A program made the translations under genes and the position numbers. Positions 40,154-49,414 of a DNA stretch of 64,000 nucleotides are shown in pieces. Numbering within the stretch: position 1 is the stretch's first letter; every line of letters begins with the position of its first letter. Below the pieces are notes generated by a model, which ran no database searches, was not told the DNA's origin, and was given only the letters and a program-made list of their open reading frames with translations. The DNA is from Bradyrhizobium sp. WSM471 (lineage in GTDB: Bacteria > Pseudomonadota > Alphaproteobacteria > Rhizobiales > Xanthobacteraceae): NCBI RefSeq assembly GCF_000244915.1, contig NZ_CM001442.1:1178001-1242000 (forward strand), read 5' to 3'.

Positions 40154-42040
40154 TTACCCGACCGATATCACACGGTCCGATGGATTGGCAGCGTAGAGCT
40201 CCTCGATCAGCAGGCTGCGATGCTCGAGCACCGCGCGCTGGTTGATCGAGCCCTTGTCGGTGACTTCGCCCTTGTCGATCGAGAGTGGCGTGTCCATGAG
40301 GATCGCGCGCGTGATCCGCGTCGAGGAGCCGGTAGCCGCGCCGAGAAAGCGGGTCAGCCGTTCACGAAATGCCTCGCGCACCAGCCGGTCGCGGGTCGCG
40401 ACGACGAGGTCGTCGGTCGGCAGCGTCGGGTTGATCAGCCGGCAGCCGTCGAGATCGAGCACGACGAGCGCGGAGACCTCGTCACGGTTGATGCCGGCGA
40501 TGACGACGTCGCGCACCAGCGGTGCGCAGGCCGCAACGAAGCGCGCGCGCAACGGGCCGACGCTGACCCAGGTGCCGCTGCCGAGCTTGAAATCCTCACC
40601 GATGCGGCCGTCGAAATCGAAGCCGGCGTTGAGATCGTCGGGATCGACGGGCTTGAGGGCATCGCCCAGCTTGTAGAAGCCCTCTTCGTCGAACGAATTT
40701 GCGGTGATGTCGGGCTGGCGCCAGTAGCCGGGCATCACGTTCGGCCCTTTGCAACGAACTTCCATCTTGCCGTTGTTCGGCACCAGCTTGGCGTCGTTGC
40801 CGGATACGGGAAGCCCGACATGGCCGGAGCGGCTGGTGCGCGGGTTGACCGACATGAAGAACGGCGCGGTCTCGGTCGCACCTAAACCGGTCAGCATCGG
40901 CACGCGGTAGCCTTTTTCCTTCACCGCGAGCTCGTCGAGGCTGTTCCAGACGAACGGCGACAGCGCCGCGCCCGAGAAGAACATCGCGTGCAGCCGGTCG
41001 AAGAATTTTGCGCGCAGGCCCTGGTCGTCGCGCAGATAAGGCAGCAGCGACTCGTAGCCCTTGGGGACGTTGAAATAAACCGTCGGCGAAATCTCCTGGA
41101 GATTGCGTACGGTTTCCTCGATGCCTCCAGGCACCGGCTTGCCGGCATCGAGATACATCGAGCCGCCATTGTAGAGCGTCAGCCCGATATTGTGGTTGCC
41201 GCCAAAAGTGTGATTCCAGGGCAGCCAGTCGATGATGACCGGCGGCTCGTCCTTGAGGAAGGCGAGCGTCTCGCGCAGCATCACCTGGTTGGCGCAGATC
41301 ATGCGCTGGGTGTTGATGACCGCCTTGGGGTTGCCGGTCGAGCCCGAGGTCAGCAGGAATTTCGCGATGGTGTCGGGGCCGATCTTGCCGTGGATCTCCT
41401 CCAGATCGGCGCGGATCGGCGTCGCCATGAGGTCGGCGAGCAAGGTGACGTCGCGGCCCGGCACGCGGCCGTAGGACGCCGCGATCTCGGTGCCGAGCGA
41501 GACGTTGGCCGCGAGCGCGTCGGCGAACTTGTCGGCGTCCTCGGCGAAGACGAGGCCGGGCGTCAGCAGGTTCATCAAATAGGAGAGCTTGCCGTAATCC
41601 TTCGACACCAGCGAATAGGCCGGCGACACCGGGCAGAACGGAATGCCGGCATAGAACGCGCCGAACGCCAGCAATGCGTGGTCGATCGAATTGCCGGAGA
41701 GGATGACGACCGGCCGTTCCGCCGACAACCCGCGCGCAATGAGTCCTGAGGCGATGTGCCGGCTCGCGGCGAGCAGCTCGGCGTAGCTGATCTTGCGCCA
41801 GAAGCGGCCGCCTTCGCGCTCGGCCATGAAGACGCGATCCGGCGTCGCGCTCGCCCAGTGATGCAGGCGGTCGGTGATGCGGGCCGGATAGTCTCCGAGC
41901 GGCTGTTGGGGCCGCAGATAAATCGTGCCGTCGTCGCGCCGCTCGATGTTCACGACGGGATCGCCGAATGAAATGGGCCGCAGCGGGGAAGTGCTCGCGC
42001 CGCGCTCCATGCTGGAAGAGGACGACGGCTGCGCGCTCAT
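40154..42040 (-). CDS. fcs: Feruloyl-CoA synthase (AMP-dependent)
   Basis: 628 residues, the usual size of this group. ANL motifs: phosphate loop [56 protein letters not shown] and a C-terminal [16 protein letters not shown] with the adenylation lysine. It activates ferulate or related hydroxycinnamates to CoA thioesters with ATP. The ATG overlaps the upstream crotonase stop (ATGA, 42037-42040), so translation is coupled; a longer frame to 42568 is read-through of the crotonase gene. Call rests on length, N-terminal style and the operon; substrate range could include p-coumarate. Confidence 0.85.
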   Translation of the reverse strand: MSAQPSSSSSMERGASTSPLRPISFGDPVVNIERRDDGTIYLRPQQPLGDYPARITDRLHHWASATPDRVFMAEREGGRFWRKISYAELLAASRHIASGLIARGLSAERPVVILSGNSIDHALLAFGAFYAGIPFCPVSPAYSLVSKDYGKLSYLMNLLTPGLVFAEDADKFADALAANVSLGTEIAASYGRVPGRDVTLLADLMATPIRADLEEIHGKIGPDTIAKFLLTSGSTGNPKAVINTQRMICANQVMLRETLAFLKDEPPVIIDWLPWNHTFGGNHNIGLTLYNGGSMYLDAGKPVPGGIEETVRNLQEISPTVYFNVPKGYESLLPYLRDDQGLRAKFFDRLHAMFFSGAALSPFVWNSLDELAVKEKGYRVPMLTGLGATETAPFFMSVNPRTSRSGHVGLPVSGNDAKLVPNNGKMEVRCKGPNVMPGYWRQPDITANSFDEEGFYKLGDALKPVDPDDLNAGFDFDGRIGEDFKLGSGTWVSVGPLRARFVAACAPLVRDVVIAGINRDEVSALVVLDLDGCRLINPTLPTDDLVVATRDRLVREAFRERLTRFLGAATGSSTRITRAILMDTPLSIDKGEVTDKGSINQRAVLEHRSLLIEELYAANPSDRVISVG

Positions 42041-42846
42041 GATTTCGGCTTCACCTTTGCGGTCTTGTGTTCGAGGAACTCGCGAATCCTGCGCTTGGCT
42101 TCCTTGTCGCTCTGCGCCACCGTCGCCATCAGCGATTCCATCAACAGGCCGGTCTGCGGATTGGCCTCCGCGATCATCGGCAGCGCCTGGAGCACGGCGA
42201 AATTGGTTAGCGGCGCGTTGGAGGCGACCTTGGTCGCAAGCTCCATCGCCTTGCCGAGGCCGTTGCCGGCTTCCGTGACATATTGCGCAAAGCCGTAGGA
42301 GGTGCCTTCGGTCGCGGAATAGACGCGGCCGGTCAGCATCATGTCCATCATCCTGGCGACGCCGATCAGGCGCGGCAGGCGCACCGAACCGCCGCCACCG
42401 ACGAAGATGCCGCGCTGCCCCTCCGGCAGCGCGAAATAGGTCGAGGGTTCGGCGACGCGGATATGCGCCGCACAGGCAAGCTCCAGCCCGCCGCCGATCA
42501 CGGCGCCTCTGAGCGCCGCGATCACGGGCACCCGGCTGTACTGGATGCGGTCGAACACCCGGTGCCACATCTGGGAATGGAGAAGGCCGCCGGTGGCGTC
42601 ATGGTCGGTCAGTTCGGAGAGATCGAGACCGCTGGAAAAATGGTCGCCGATGCCATGGATGACGACCGCGCCGATATCCTCGGGCAGGGACGCAAAACAC
42701 TCGCCGATCTCCAGGATGATGCCGTCGTTGAGTGCATTGCGCTTCGCCGGCCGATTGAGGCCGACGGTCAAAACCCGATCCGCCCGCTCGATCTTCAATA
42801 GCCCGGAGGCGCCCGCGTCAGCGGTCTCGGCGTTTCCCTGTGTCAT
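42037..42846 (-). CDS. Crotonase family protein, likely hydroxycinnamoyl-CoA hydratase
   Basis: 269 residues. Oxyanion-hole loops DHFSSGLDLSEL and GAVIGGGLELACAAHIRVA. A glutamate stands in ALPEGQRGIFVGGGGSVRLP near the expected catalytic position. C-terminal KRRIREFLEHKTAKVKPK is basic. It would add water to the side-chain double bond of feruloyl- or coumaroyl-CoA; a lyase activity releasing an aldehyde cannot be excluded. First gene of the operon: 21 bp upstream lies the palindrome TTATGTTGTATAA. Overlaps fcs by four bases. Confidence 0.83.
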   Translation of the reverse strand: MTQGNAETADAGASGLLKIERADRVLTVGLNRPAKRNALNDGIILEIGECFASLPEDIGAVVIHGIGDHFSSGLDLSELTDHDATGGLLHSQMWHRVFDRIQYSRVPVIAALRGAVIGGGLELACAAHIRVAEPSTYFALPEGQRGIFVGGGGSVRLPRLIGVARMMDMMLTGRVYSATEGTSYGFAQYVTEAGNGLGKAMELATKVASNAPLTNFAVLQALPMIAEANPQTGLLMESLMATVAQSDKEAKRRIREFLEHKTAKVKPKS

Positions 42847-42866
42847 TTGCGTCCTTGTCAGAATAG

Positions 42867-42879
42867 TTATGTTGTATAA
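42867..42879. promoter_or_regulatory. TTAT-N5-ATAA palindrome upstream of the crotonase-fcs operon
   Basis: TTAT-GTTGT-ATAA, flanked by G and C to give GTTAT...ATAAC (42866-42880). It is AT-rich in GC-rich surroundings, 21 bp before the start codon. The same pattern occurs at 47372 and 54895. Confidence 0.65.
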
Positions 42880-43026
42880 CGAATTCAGGGGGAGTCAATA
42901 CGGCTGACAGCGGGGAAGCCGATCCATAGTCCGCAAAAGGGACGACAGTCCGGGTGCAGCGCCCGTACCCGAATGCCGATGCGCAAGATTGGGATGAATA
43001 TCGCCGACGCCGATGCTATCCGGCCG

Positions 43027-43326
43027 CTACGCCGCCTTGGTTCCGCTTTGGGGTTGCGCCACAAGATTGATACCCATGGCGTGGAGAACTTTTATCACAG
43101 TGCCGAATTCGGGTTTGGCCTCGCCGCCAAGCGAGCGATACAAGTTCTCACGGGATAGACCGGCCTTTTCGGCAATGGCGCCCATGCCCTGAGAGCGGGC
43201 TACGGCGCCGATTGCCATCGTTATTGCGGACGGATCGTCGGATTCGAAGGCTTCGGTGAGATAGGCTGCAATCATCTCGGGGCTGTCGAGGTACTCCGCA
43301 GCATCAAATGATTTCACTTTTGCCAT
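43027..43326 (-). CDS. HigA-type antitoxin (HTH, addiction module antidote)
   Basis: 99 residues. HTH region: GAIAEKAGLSRENLYRSLGG followed by KPEFGTVIKVLHAMGINL, the pattern of the addiction-module antidote family (HigA-like/XRE-related). Located 3 bp after the toxin gene, toxin first, as in HigBA modules. It would neutralise the toxin by protein contact and repress the shared promoter through the palindrome at 43628. Stop codon lies 180 bp from the crotonase operon start. Confidence 0.86.
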   Translation of the reverse strand: MAKVKSFDAAEYLDSPEMIAAYLTEAFESDDPSAITMAIGAVARSQGMGAIAEKAGLSRENLYRSLGGEAKPEFGTVIKVLHAMGINLVAQPQSGTKAA

Positions 43327-43329
43327 TGC

Positions 43330-43626
43330 TCAGACCTCCAATTCGCTCGCGATCTTCTTTGCCAACGCTATGTCCGCCGGCTGAGAGCCTTTATCGCCCC
43401 CGCAAAGGAGAACAATGATCTCCTCGCCTCGGAAAACGTAGTAGATCCGGTAGCCGGCGCCCTCATGGACTCTCATTTCGCTGATGCCGCCTCCGATCGG
43501 AGCAACGTCTCCGGGATTGCCGAGCGTCAGCCGATCAATCCGGGCGAGGATTTTTGCTTTCGCTCTCCGGTCTCGCAGGTTTCTAAGCCAGTCAGAGAAT
43601 TCGTCGGTTCTCTTGATCGTTGGCAT
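43330..43626 (-). CDS. RelE/HigB-type toxin (mRNA interferase-like)
   Basis: 98 residues, basic. RelE-superfamily features: RTDEFSDWLRNLRDRRAKAK, PIGGGISEMRVHEGAGYRIYYV and the C-terminal IIVLLCGGDKGSQPADIALA (the GGDKxxQ motif of the TIGR02683/phage-derived Gp49-like group). A ribosome-dependent mRNA endonuclease is the usual activity. The start ATG follows an operator palindrome with one base between, so the mRNA may be leaderless. First gene of the pair. Confidence 0.87.
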   Translation of the reverse strand: MPTIKRTDEFSDWLRNLRDRRAKAKILARIDRLTLGNPGDVAPIGGGISEMRVHEGAGYRIYYVFRGEEIIVLLCGGDKGSQPADIALAKKIASELEV

Positions 43627-43627
43627 T

Positions 43628-43661
43628 TGTAGCGTATACGCTACAGATGCCGTACTGTCAA
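43628..43661 (-). promoter_or_regulatory. Toxin-antitoxin promoter with an overlapping operator palindrome
   Basis: On the minus strand TTGACA (43656-43661), a 17-base spacer and TATACG (43633-43638), six bases before the toxin ATG. The perfect 18-bp palindrome TGTAGCGTATACGCTACA (43628-43645) covers the -10 box. Transcription would begin at or next to the start codon. Confidence 0.8.
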
Positions 43662-43693
43662 TGGACTAGCGGGTACTTGGGTGCGGCGCGCGT

Positions 43694-44155
43694 TCACATC
43701 ACCTGATGCACGTCGATCACGACGCGATCCGCATGCCGCGCTGCTGAACCGACAAAAATGTGCTGCATCAGCCAGCGGTAGTTCTCGTGCCCCGTTTCGA
43801 ATTTCGGCACGGTGCGGAAATAGATCAGTTTTGGATCCACCGGCTCGCCGCGCTTGAGCTTTTGCAACAGCTCGACCGGGCCGAAGCGCATGCCCTTGTT
43901 CTCGACATAGACGACGGCGCCGTCGTCGGTTTCGAACGCGTACTTCGCTTCGAGATCAATCAGCTCATTCGGGCGGATGGTCTGGAAGTCGGCACCGAAC
44001 GGCAGCACCTTGCCGGTGATCGCGCCCGAGACCTCGCCGCCGATGATCGGGATGATGCGGCGAATGCCGATGCCGGTCTCGCCGGCGGTGACAACGTCGC
44101 CGATGCGTGCGGTAACGGTGAAGACGTATTTGGTTTCCAGTACGGGTATGGTCAT
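43694..44155 (-). CDS. DUF3237 domain-containing protein
   Basis: 153 residues. DUF3237 marks: ARIGDVVTAGETGIGIRRII, GGEVSGAITGKVLPFGADF, NELIDLEAKYAFETDDGAVV and YFRTVPKFETGHENYRWL. A soluble beta-barrel protein by family; function unknown. Such genes recur near aromatic degradation and transport genes. It follows the TRAP large permease gene by 12 bp and so ends the TRAP operon. No signal peptide is seen. Confidence 0.88.
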   Translation of the reverse strand: MTIPVLETKYVFTVTARIGDVVTAGETGIGIRRIIPIIGGEVSGAITGKVLPFGADFQTIRPNELIDLEAKYAFETDDGAVVYVENKGMRFGPVELLQKLKRGEPVDPKLIYFRTVPKFETGHENYRWLMQHIFVGSAARHADRVVIDVHQVM

Positions 44156-44167
44156 CGCTTCACCTCA

Positions 44168-45487
44168 TCAATGCGCCATCATCCGCGTCGGCAGCCACGT
44201 CGCCAGCAGCGGGAAGGCGATCAGGATCACCAGGCGCACGAGGTCTGTCGCCACGAACGGAATCACGCCCTTGAAGATGGTGGAGAAGGAGACGTCCTTC
44301 ACCACGCTCTTGATGACGAAGACGTTCATGCCCACCGGCGGATGGATCAGTCCGAGCTCGACCGTCATGACGATGATGACGCCGAACCAGATCGGGTCGA
44401 AACCGAGATGCATGATCACGGGGAAGATGATCGGCACGGTGAGAATGATCATCGCCATGGCGTCCATCAGGCAGCCGAGCACGAGATACATCACCATGAT
44501 CAGCGCCAGCACGCCGTAGGGGCCGAGACCGAGGCCGGTGAGGAATTCCGTCACCTTCTGCGGGGTCTGCGTCACCGTGAGGAAATAGCCGAAGATCAGT
44601 GCGCCGATCAGCACGGTGAACACGGCCGCCGCCGTGCGCGTCGCCTGGAGCAGCGAGGCCAGAATCTTCTCGCGGTCGAGGCGGCCGGTCGCCACGCCGA
44701 TGATGAAGGCGCCGGCAGCGCCGACGCCGCCCGCTTCCGTCGGCGTGAAGCGCGGCAGATAGGGCAGGCCGTAAAGGCCGCCGATCACGAACACGAACAG
44801 CAGCACCGGCGCCCAGATGTCCTTCAGACCGGCGAAGCGCTCGCGCCACGGCAGCACCTTGCCCTTGGGCAGGAAGTCCGGCCGGAAATAGCCGATCAGG
44901 AAGATCGTGATCATGTACATGGTCATCGCCAGGATGCCCGGGATGATGCCGGCGATGAACAGCTTGCCGATGTCCTGCTCGGTGATGATGCCGTAGACGG
45001 CGAGCACGGTGGACGGCGGCAGCATCGCGCCCAGCGTGCCGCCGGCCGCGATCACGCCGGTGGCAAACGATTGCGGATAGCCGAAACGGCGCATCTCGGG
45101 GTACGCGACCGCTGAGAAGGTCGCGGCGGTCGCGACCGAGGAGCCGCAGATCGCGGCAAAGCCGCCGCAGGCGCCGACGGTGGCGATGCCGAGTCCGCCG
45201 CGCAAATGGCCGACGAAGCCGTTGGCGGCGCGGAACAGCTCACGGCTCATGCCGGAATTGCTGACGAAGGAGCCCATCAGCAAGAACATCGGAATGACGC
45301 CGAAGGTGTAGTCGGTCACCGTGCGCATCGAGGTCTGGCCGACCAGCTTCAGCGCCGGCGTGGCGCCGACGAGATAGGAGAAGCCGGAGACGCCGACGAG
45401 GCCCATGGCCATGCCAACGGGCACGCGCAGCAGCATCAGGGCGAACAGGGAAACAAAGCCGATAACGGCGACGGCATCGGTGCTCAT
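44168..45487 (-). CDS. TRAP transporter large permease (DctM family)
   Basis: 439 residues with about twelve membrane helices. DctM signatures: FALMLLRVPVGMAMGLVGVS, GACGGFAAICGSSVATAATF, PPSTVLAVYGIITEQDIGKL and HPPVGMNVFVIKSV near the end. It is the secondary-transport subunit that moves an organic acid with Na+ or H+ across the inner membrane, with the small permease and the DctP binding protein. It starts 2 bp after the small-permease stop codon. Position beside pobA suggests an aromatic acid such as 4-hydroxybenzoate. Confidence 0.92.
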   Translation of the reverse strand: MSTDAVAVIGFVSLFALMLLRVPVGMAMGLVGVSGFSYLVGATPALKLVGQTSMRTVTDYTFGVIPMFLLMGSFVSNSGMSRELFRAANGFVGHLRGGLGIATVGACGGFAAICGSSVATAATFSAVAYPEMRRFGYPQSFATGVIAAGGTLGAMLPPSTVLAVYGIITEQDIGKLFIAGIIPGILAMTMYMITIFLIGYFRPDFLPKGKVLPWRERFAGLKDIWAPVLLFVFVIGGLYGLPYLPRFTPTEAGGVGAAGAFIIGVATGRLDREKILASLLQATRTAAAVFTVLIGALIFGYFLTVTQTPQKVTEFLTGLGLGPYGVLALIMVMYLVLGCLMDAMAMIILTVPIIFPVIMHLGFDPIWFGVIIVMTVELGLIHPPVGMNVFVIKSVVKDVSFSTIFKGVIPFVATDLVRLVILIAFPLLATWLPTRMMAH

Positions 45488-45489
45488 GA

Positions 45490-45999
45490 TTACTCCGTCG
45501 CCTTCAGCTTGGGGTCGTGCATCTCTTCGGGATGGAAGATCAACCGGTAGGTGCGGATCGCGATCAGCAGCACGGCGGAGACGTCGCCGATCCAGGCGAT
45601 CGCGAAGAACGGCCAGGTCGGCATGTGCATGTCGAAGGTCTGGACGTTGTCGTTGTAGGTGCCGCGCACCTTGTCGAACAGCGTCCAGGTCTGCACCGTC
45701 ACGACGAACAGCAGCACCAGTGTCGCGAACACGTCGATCCAGCGCTGGTAGCGCGGCCCGACATTGCCCCAGACCAGATCGACCGTGATGTGGGTGCCGC
45801 GATAGGAGGTCGCGGCGATGCCCCAGAAGATGAGGATGCCGAGCAGCATGCGGCCGATGTCGAAACTATCGGGAATCGAATAGTTCAGCGTGTTGCGCAG
45901 CAGCACCGACAGGAAGATGTCGAGCGCGACGATGCCGACGAAAGCCGCGGCGATCCATTCAATCGAATCGATAACGCGATCCATCCAGCTGCGCTTCAT
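45490..45999 (-). CDS. TRAP transporter small permease (DctQ family)
   Basis: 169 residues with four membrane helices (IEWIAAAFVGIVALDIFLSV, GRMLLGILIFWGIAATSYRG, WIDVFATLVLLFVVTVQTW, FFAIAWIGDVSAVLLIAIRT) and the DctQ core YRGTHITVDLVWG. It associates with the large permease in the inner membrane. Start has AGGAAG upstream. A palindromic repeat of about 150 bp separates it from the binding protein gene, but all three belong to one system. Confidence 0.92.
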   Translation of the reverse strand: MKRSWMDRVIDSIEWIAAAFVGIVALDIFLSVLLRNTLNYSIPDSFDIGRMLLGILIFWGIAATSYRGTHITVDLVWGNVGPRYQRWIDVFATLVLLFVVTVQTWTLFDKVRGTYNDNVQTFDMHMPTWPFFAIAWIGDVSAVLLIAIRTYRLIFHPEEMHDPKLKATE

Positions 46000-46052
46000 G
46001 GGAGCTTCCTAGGCGATGTCATTCTCGTTCTCGACCCGGCTGCTGCTCTTTC

Positions 46053-46200
46053 GCCTCTCCCCGCGTGCGGGGAGAGGCCGCACCGCATCGTAGATGCGAT
46101 GCGGGTGAGGGGGACTCTCCGCGAGTCCATCTCTCGCTATTTTTGCGGAAGCGGCCCCTCACCCCAACCCTCTCCCCGTAAGGACGGGCAGAGGGGAGGA
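46053..46200. repeat. Extragenic repeat (CCTCTCCCCGCGTGCGGGGAGAGG type)
   Basis: Left hairpin CCTCTCCCCGCGTGCGGGGAGAGG, middle GGGTGAGGG, right part CCCCTCACCCCAACCCTCTC. It interrupts the TRAP operon between dctP and dctQ; it may tune relative expression as repeats in operons often do. Confidence 0.8.
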
Positions 46201-46221
46201 GAGACCGATCGCGTCGCAGCG

Positions 46222-47238
46222 TCACTCCGCCAGCGCGTTGTATTTCTTCAGCGAGGCCTTCAGCTCGCTAAGCGCCGCGTCCGGATCCACGCCGGCCTTC
46301 TTCGCGCCGTCGGACCAGGTCTTCACCAGCGGCTCGGCGGCCTTCTTCCAGGCGGCGGTCTGCTCGGGCGTCAGCTTGTAGACCTCGTGGCTGGTCTCCG
46401 CCTTGACCTTGTCGATGCCGGCATCCTCGAACTTGCCCCAGTGCTCGCCGACCACGCCTGCCATCTCGACCGTGCAATTCTTGTCGATCGCCGCCTTCTG
46501 CTTGTCGGACATCGCATTGTACTTGTCCTTGTTCATGACGAACACGAAGGTCGTGGTGTAGAGCGGCGCCTCCATGTCGTATTTGGTCACCTTGTCGATG
46601 CCGAACAGCACCAGCGATCCCCAGGGGAAGGTGACGCCGTCGGCGACGCCGCGCTCGATGATGTCGCGCACTTCGGGCGCGGAGGACTGCACATTGGTGC
46701 CGCCGAGCGAGGTGACGAAGTTCGCCATGGTGGCGTGGGCGGGGCGGATCTTGAGGCCCTTCACGTCCTCCGGCATCACGATCTTTTTGGTGCGGGAGTG
46801 GAAGGAGGACGGCGAATGGACGAAGGCGAGGCAGTATTTGACGTCCTTCATCTCCTTCTCGGCGTATTTGCGATACCAGGCATCCAGCCCCATCGAGCCG
46901 CCCTTGGCGTCCGAGATAAGGAACGGCAGCTCGCCGGCGCCGATGATCGGGAAACGGCCGGGCTGGTAGCCGGGATTGACGTAGGTGACGTCGGCAATGC
47001 CGTCGCGCGCCATATCGTAATGGTCGAAGGCCTTGCCCATCTGCTGGGCCGGGAACACCTTGCCCTTGATGGTGCCGCCAGAATCCTTCTCGACCGCGGC
47101 TGCCCAGTCCTCGAGCGATTTCTGCAGCGGATGCGAGGCCGGCACCCAGTGCGAGATCTTCAAATCGAAGGTCTTGTCCTGCGCGAACGCAGGGCTCACG
47201 CTTGCTGCCAGCAGCAACGCCAGACAGGCTTTCCTCAT
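46222..47238 (-). CDS. TRAP transporter substrate-binding protein (DctP family)
   Basis: 338 residues. Signal peptide (MRKACLALLLAASVSPAFA, cleavage before QDK). DctP features: LKISHWVPASHPLQKSLEDW, GTIKGKVFPAQQMGKAFDHY, GLKIRPAHATMANFVTSLGG (the conserved Arg binding the carboxylate) and GVADGVTFPWGS. It captures an organic acid in the periplasm. The ATG at 47238 and a GTG one codon upstream share the GAGGGAGAG site. First gene of the TRAP operon, divergent from pobA. Confidence 0.92.
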   Translation of the reverse strand: MRKACLALLLAASVSPAFAQDKTFDLKISHWVPASHPLQKSLEDWAAAVEKDSGGTIKGKVFPAQQMGKAFDHYDMARDGIADVTYVNPGYQPGRFPIIGAGELPFLISDAKGGSMGLDAWYRKYAEKEMKDVKYCLAFVHSPSSFHSRTKKIVMPEDVKGLKIRPAHATMANFVTSLGGTNVQSSAPEVRDIIERGVADGVTFPWGSLVLFGIDKVTKYDMEAPLYTTTFVFVMNKDKYNAMSDKQKAAIDKNCTVEMAGVVGEHWGKFEDAGIDKVKAETSHEVYKLTPEQTAAWKKAAEPLVKTWSDGAKKAGVDPDAALSELKASLKKYNALAE

Positions 47239-47290
47239 CACGCGTCTCTCCCTCTTTTGACGGCGGGCTTCGATGGCCCGGTCTCATTAA

Positions 47291-48622
<1,332 letters not shown>

Positions 48623-48647
48623 AGGCGCGGCTGGTACCGCATACTCC

Positions 48648-48764
48648 CGTCATTGCGAGCGTAGCGAAGCAATCCAGTGTCCCTCCGAGGAGGCAGTCTG
48701 GATTGCTTCGTCGCATCAGCGCAAAATTGCTTTGCAATTTTGTCGCGAGCTCCTCGCAATGACA
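48648..48764. repeat. Extragenic palindromic repeat with an inserted palindrome
   Basis: Same family as 23074 (CGTCATTGCGAGCGTAGCGA, CTGGATTGCTTCGTCGC, CTCCTCGCAATGAC). The right arm carries an extra CAAAATTGC-TTT-GCAATTTTG hairpin that the other copy lacks. Confidence 0.83.
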
Positions 48765-48874
48765 GGGGGGCACCATTTCAAACGCCCGCGCAAATGTCGT
48801 TTAAAACTTTGTAGGTGATGCAACCGTCACGTCCACCGCGTTCAATGGCGGCAGCCACCATTGCGAGACAAGAC

Positions 48875-49294
48875 ATGACCAGCATCGACATTCCCGCCGG
48901 CTTCGAGCCGCATTTCCGCAAAGCGCCCCTCACCGACCCCTGGGAGCCGCTTTACTCCAGGAAGACCGACAACGGCGTCACCGTGGGATTGCGGCTGGCA
49001 AAGCCGCACACCAACGCGCGCGGGCTGATCCATGGTGGCCTGATCGCCGCGCTGGCCGATGCCGCCATGGGTTACAGCTGCGCGCAGGCGACGGGCTGGA
49101 CCACCTCGTTGGTCACGATCTCGCTGTCGGTCGACTATGTCGGCGCCGGCGAGATCGGCCAATGGCTCGCGGTCGAGGGTGAGGCGATCAAGACCGGTAG
49201 CACCATCTGCTTCGCGCAGTGCCTCGCGAAGGCCGACGGCGCCGTGATCGCGCGTGCCAGCGGCACCTTTCGCGTCGTGCCGAAGAAGGGGTGA
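48875..49294 (+). CDS. PaaI family thioesterase
   Basis: 139 residues, hot-dog fold of PaaI type: ARGLIHGGLIAALADAAMGY (His-Gly-Gly and the catalytic Asp region), then TSLVTISLSVDYVGAGEIGQ and FAQCLAKADGAVIARASGTF. It hydrolyses acyl- or phenylacetyl-CoA thioesters. The ATG at 48875 matches the family start; an in-frame ATG at 48815 gives a longer, non-conserved tail. It stands alone between two repeats, 3' of pobA. Role in aromatic CoA release is plausible but not shown. Confidence 0.85.
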   Translation: MTSIDIPAGFEPHFRKAPLTDPWEPLYSRKTDNGVTVGLRLAKPHTNARGLIHGGLIAALADAAMGYSCAQATGWTTSLVTISLSVDYVGAGEIGQWLAVEGEAIKTGSTICFAQCLAKADGAVIARASGTFRVVPKKG

Positions 49295-49302
49295 CGTCTC
49301 CG

Positions 49303-49409
49303 TGCTCCGGACGCAGCGCAGCGCTCTTGCGTTGCGCTGCAGAGCCGGGGCCCATTCATCCACGCGCAAAGAACTGGGTCCCGGCTCGCGCTGCGCGCGT
49401 CCGGGATAC
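49303..49409. repeat. Extragenic palindromic repeat (CGTGCTCCGGACGC ... GCGCGTCCGGGATACG)
   Basis: Hairpins GCAGCGCAGCGCTCTTGCGTTGCGCTGC and AGCCGGGGCCCAT/GGGTCCCGGCT. Same composite as 3146. It lies between convergent PaaI and LysR genes. Confidence 0.8.
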
Positions 49410-49414
49410 GAGAT

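Noticed and set aside
40154..42568. An 804-residue version of feruloyl-CoA synthase
   Set aside because: The extra N-terminal part is the crotonase gene in another frame; the ATGA overlap at 42037-42040 gives the natural start.
42890..43020. A possible small RNA between the crotonase promoter and the antitoxin stop
   Set aside because: No hairpin with a T tract and no promoter pair distinct from the crotonase operon promoter could be found.
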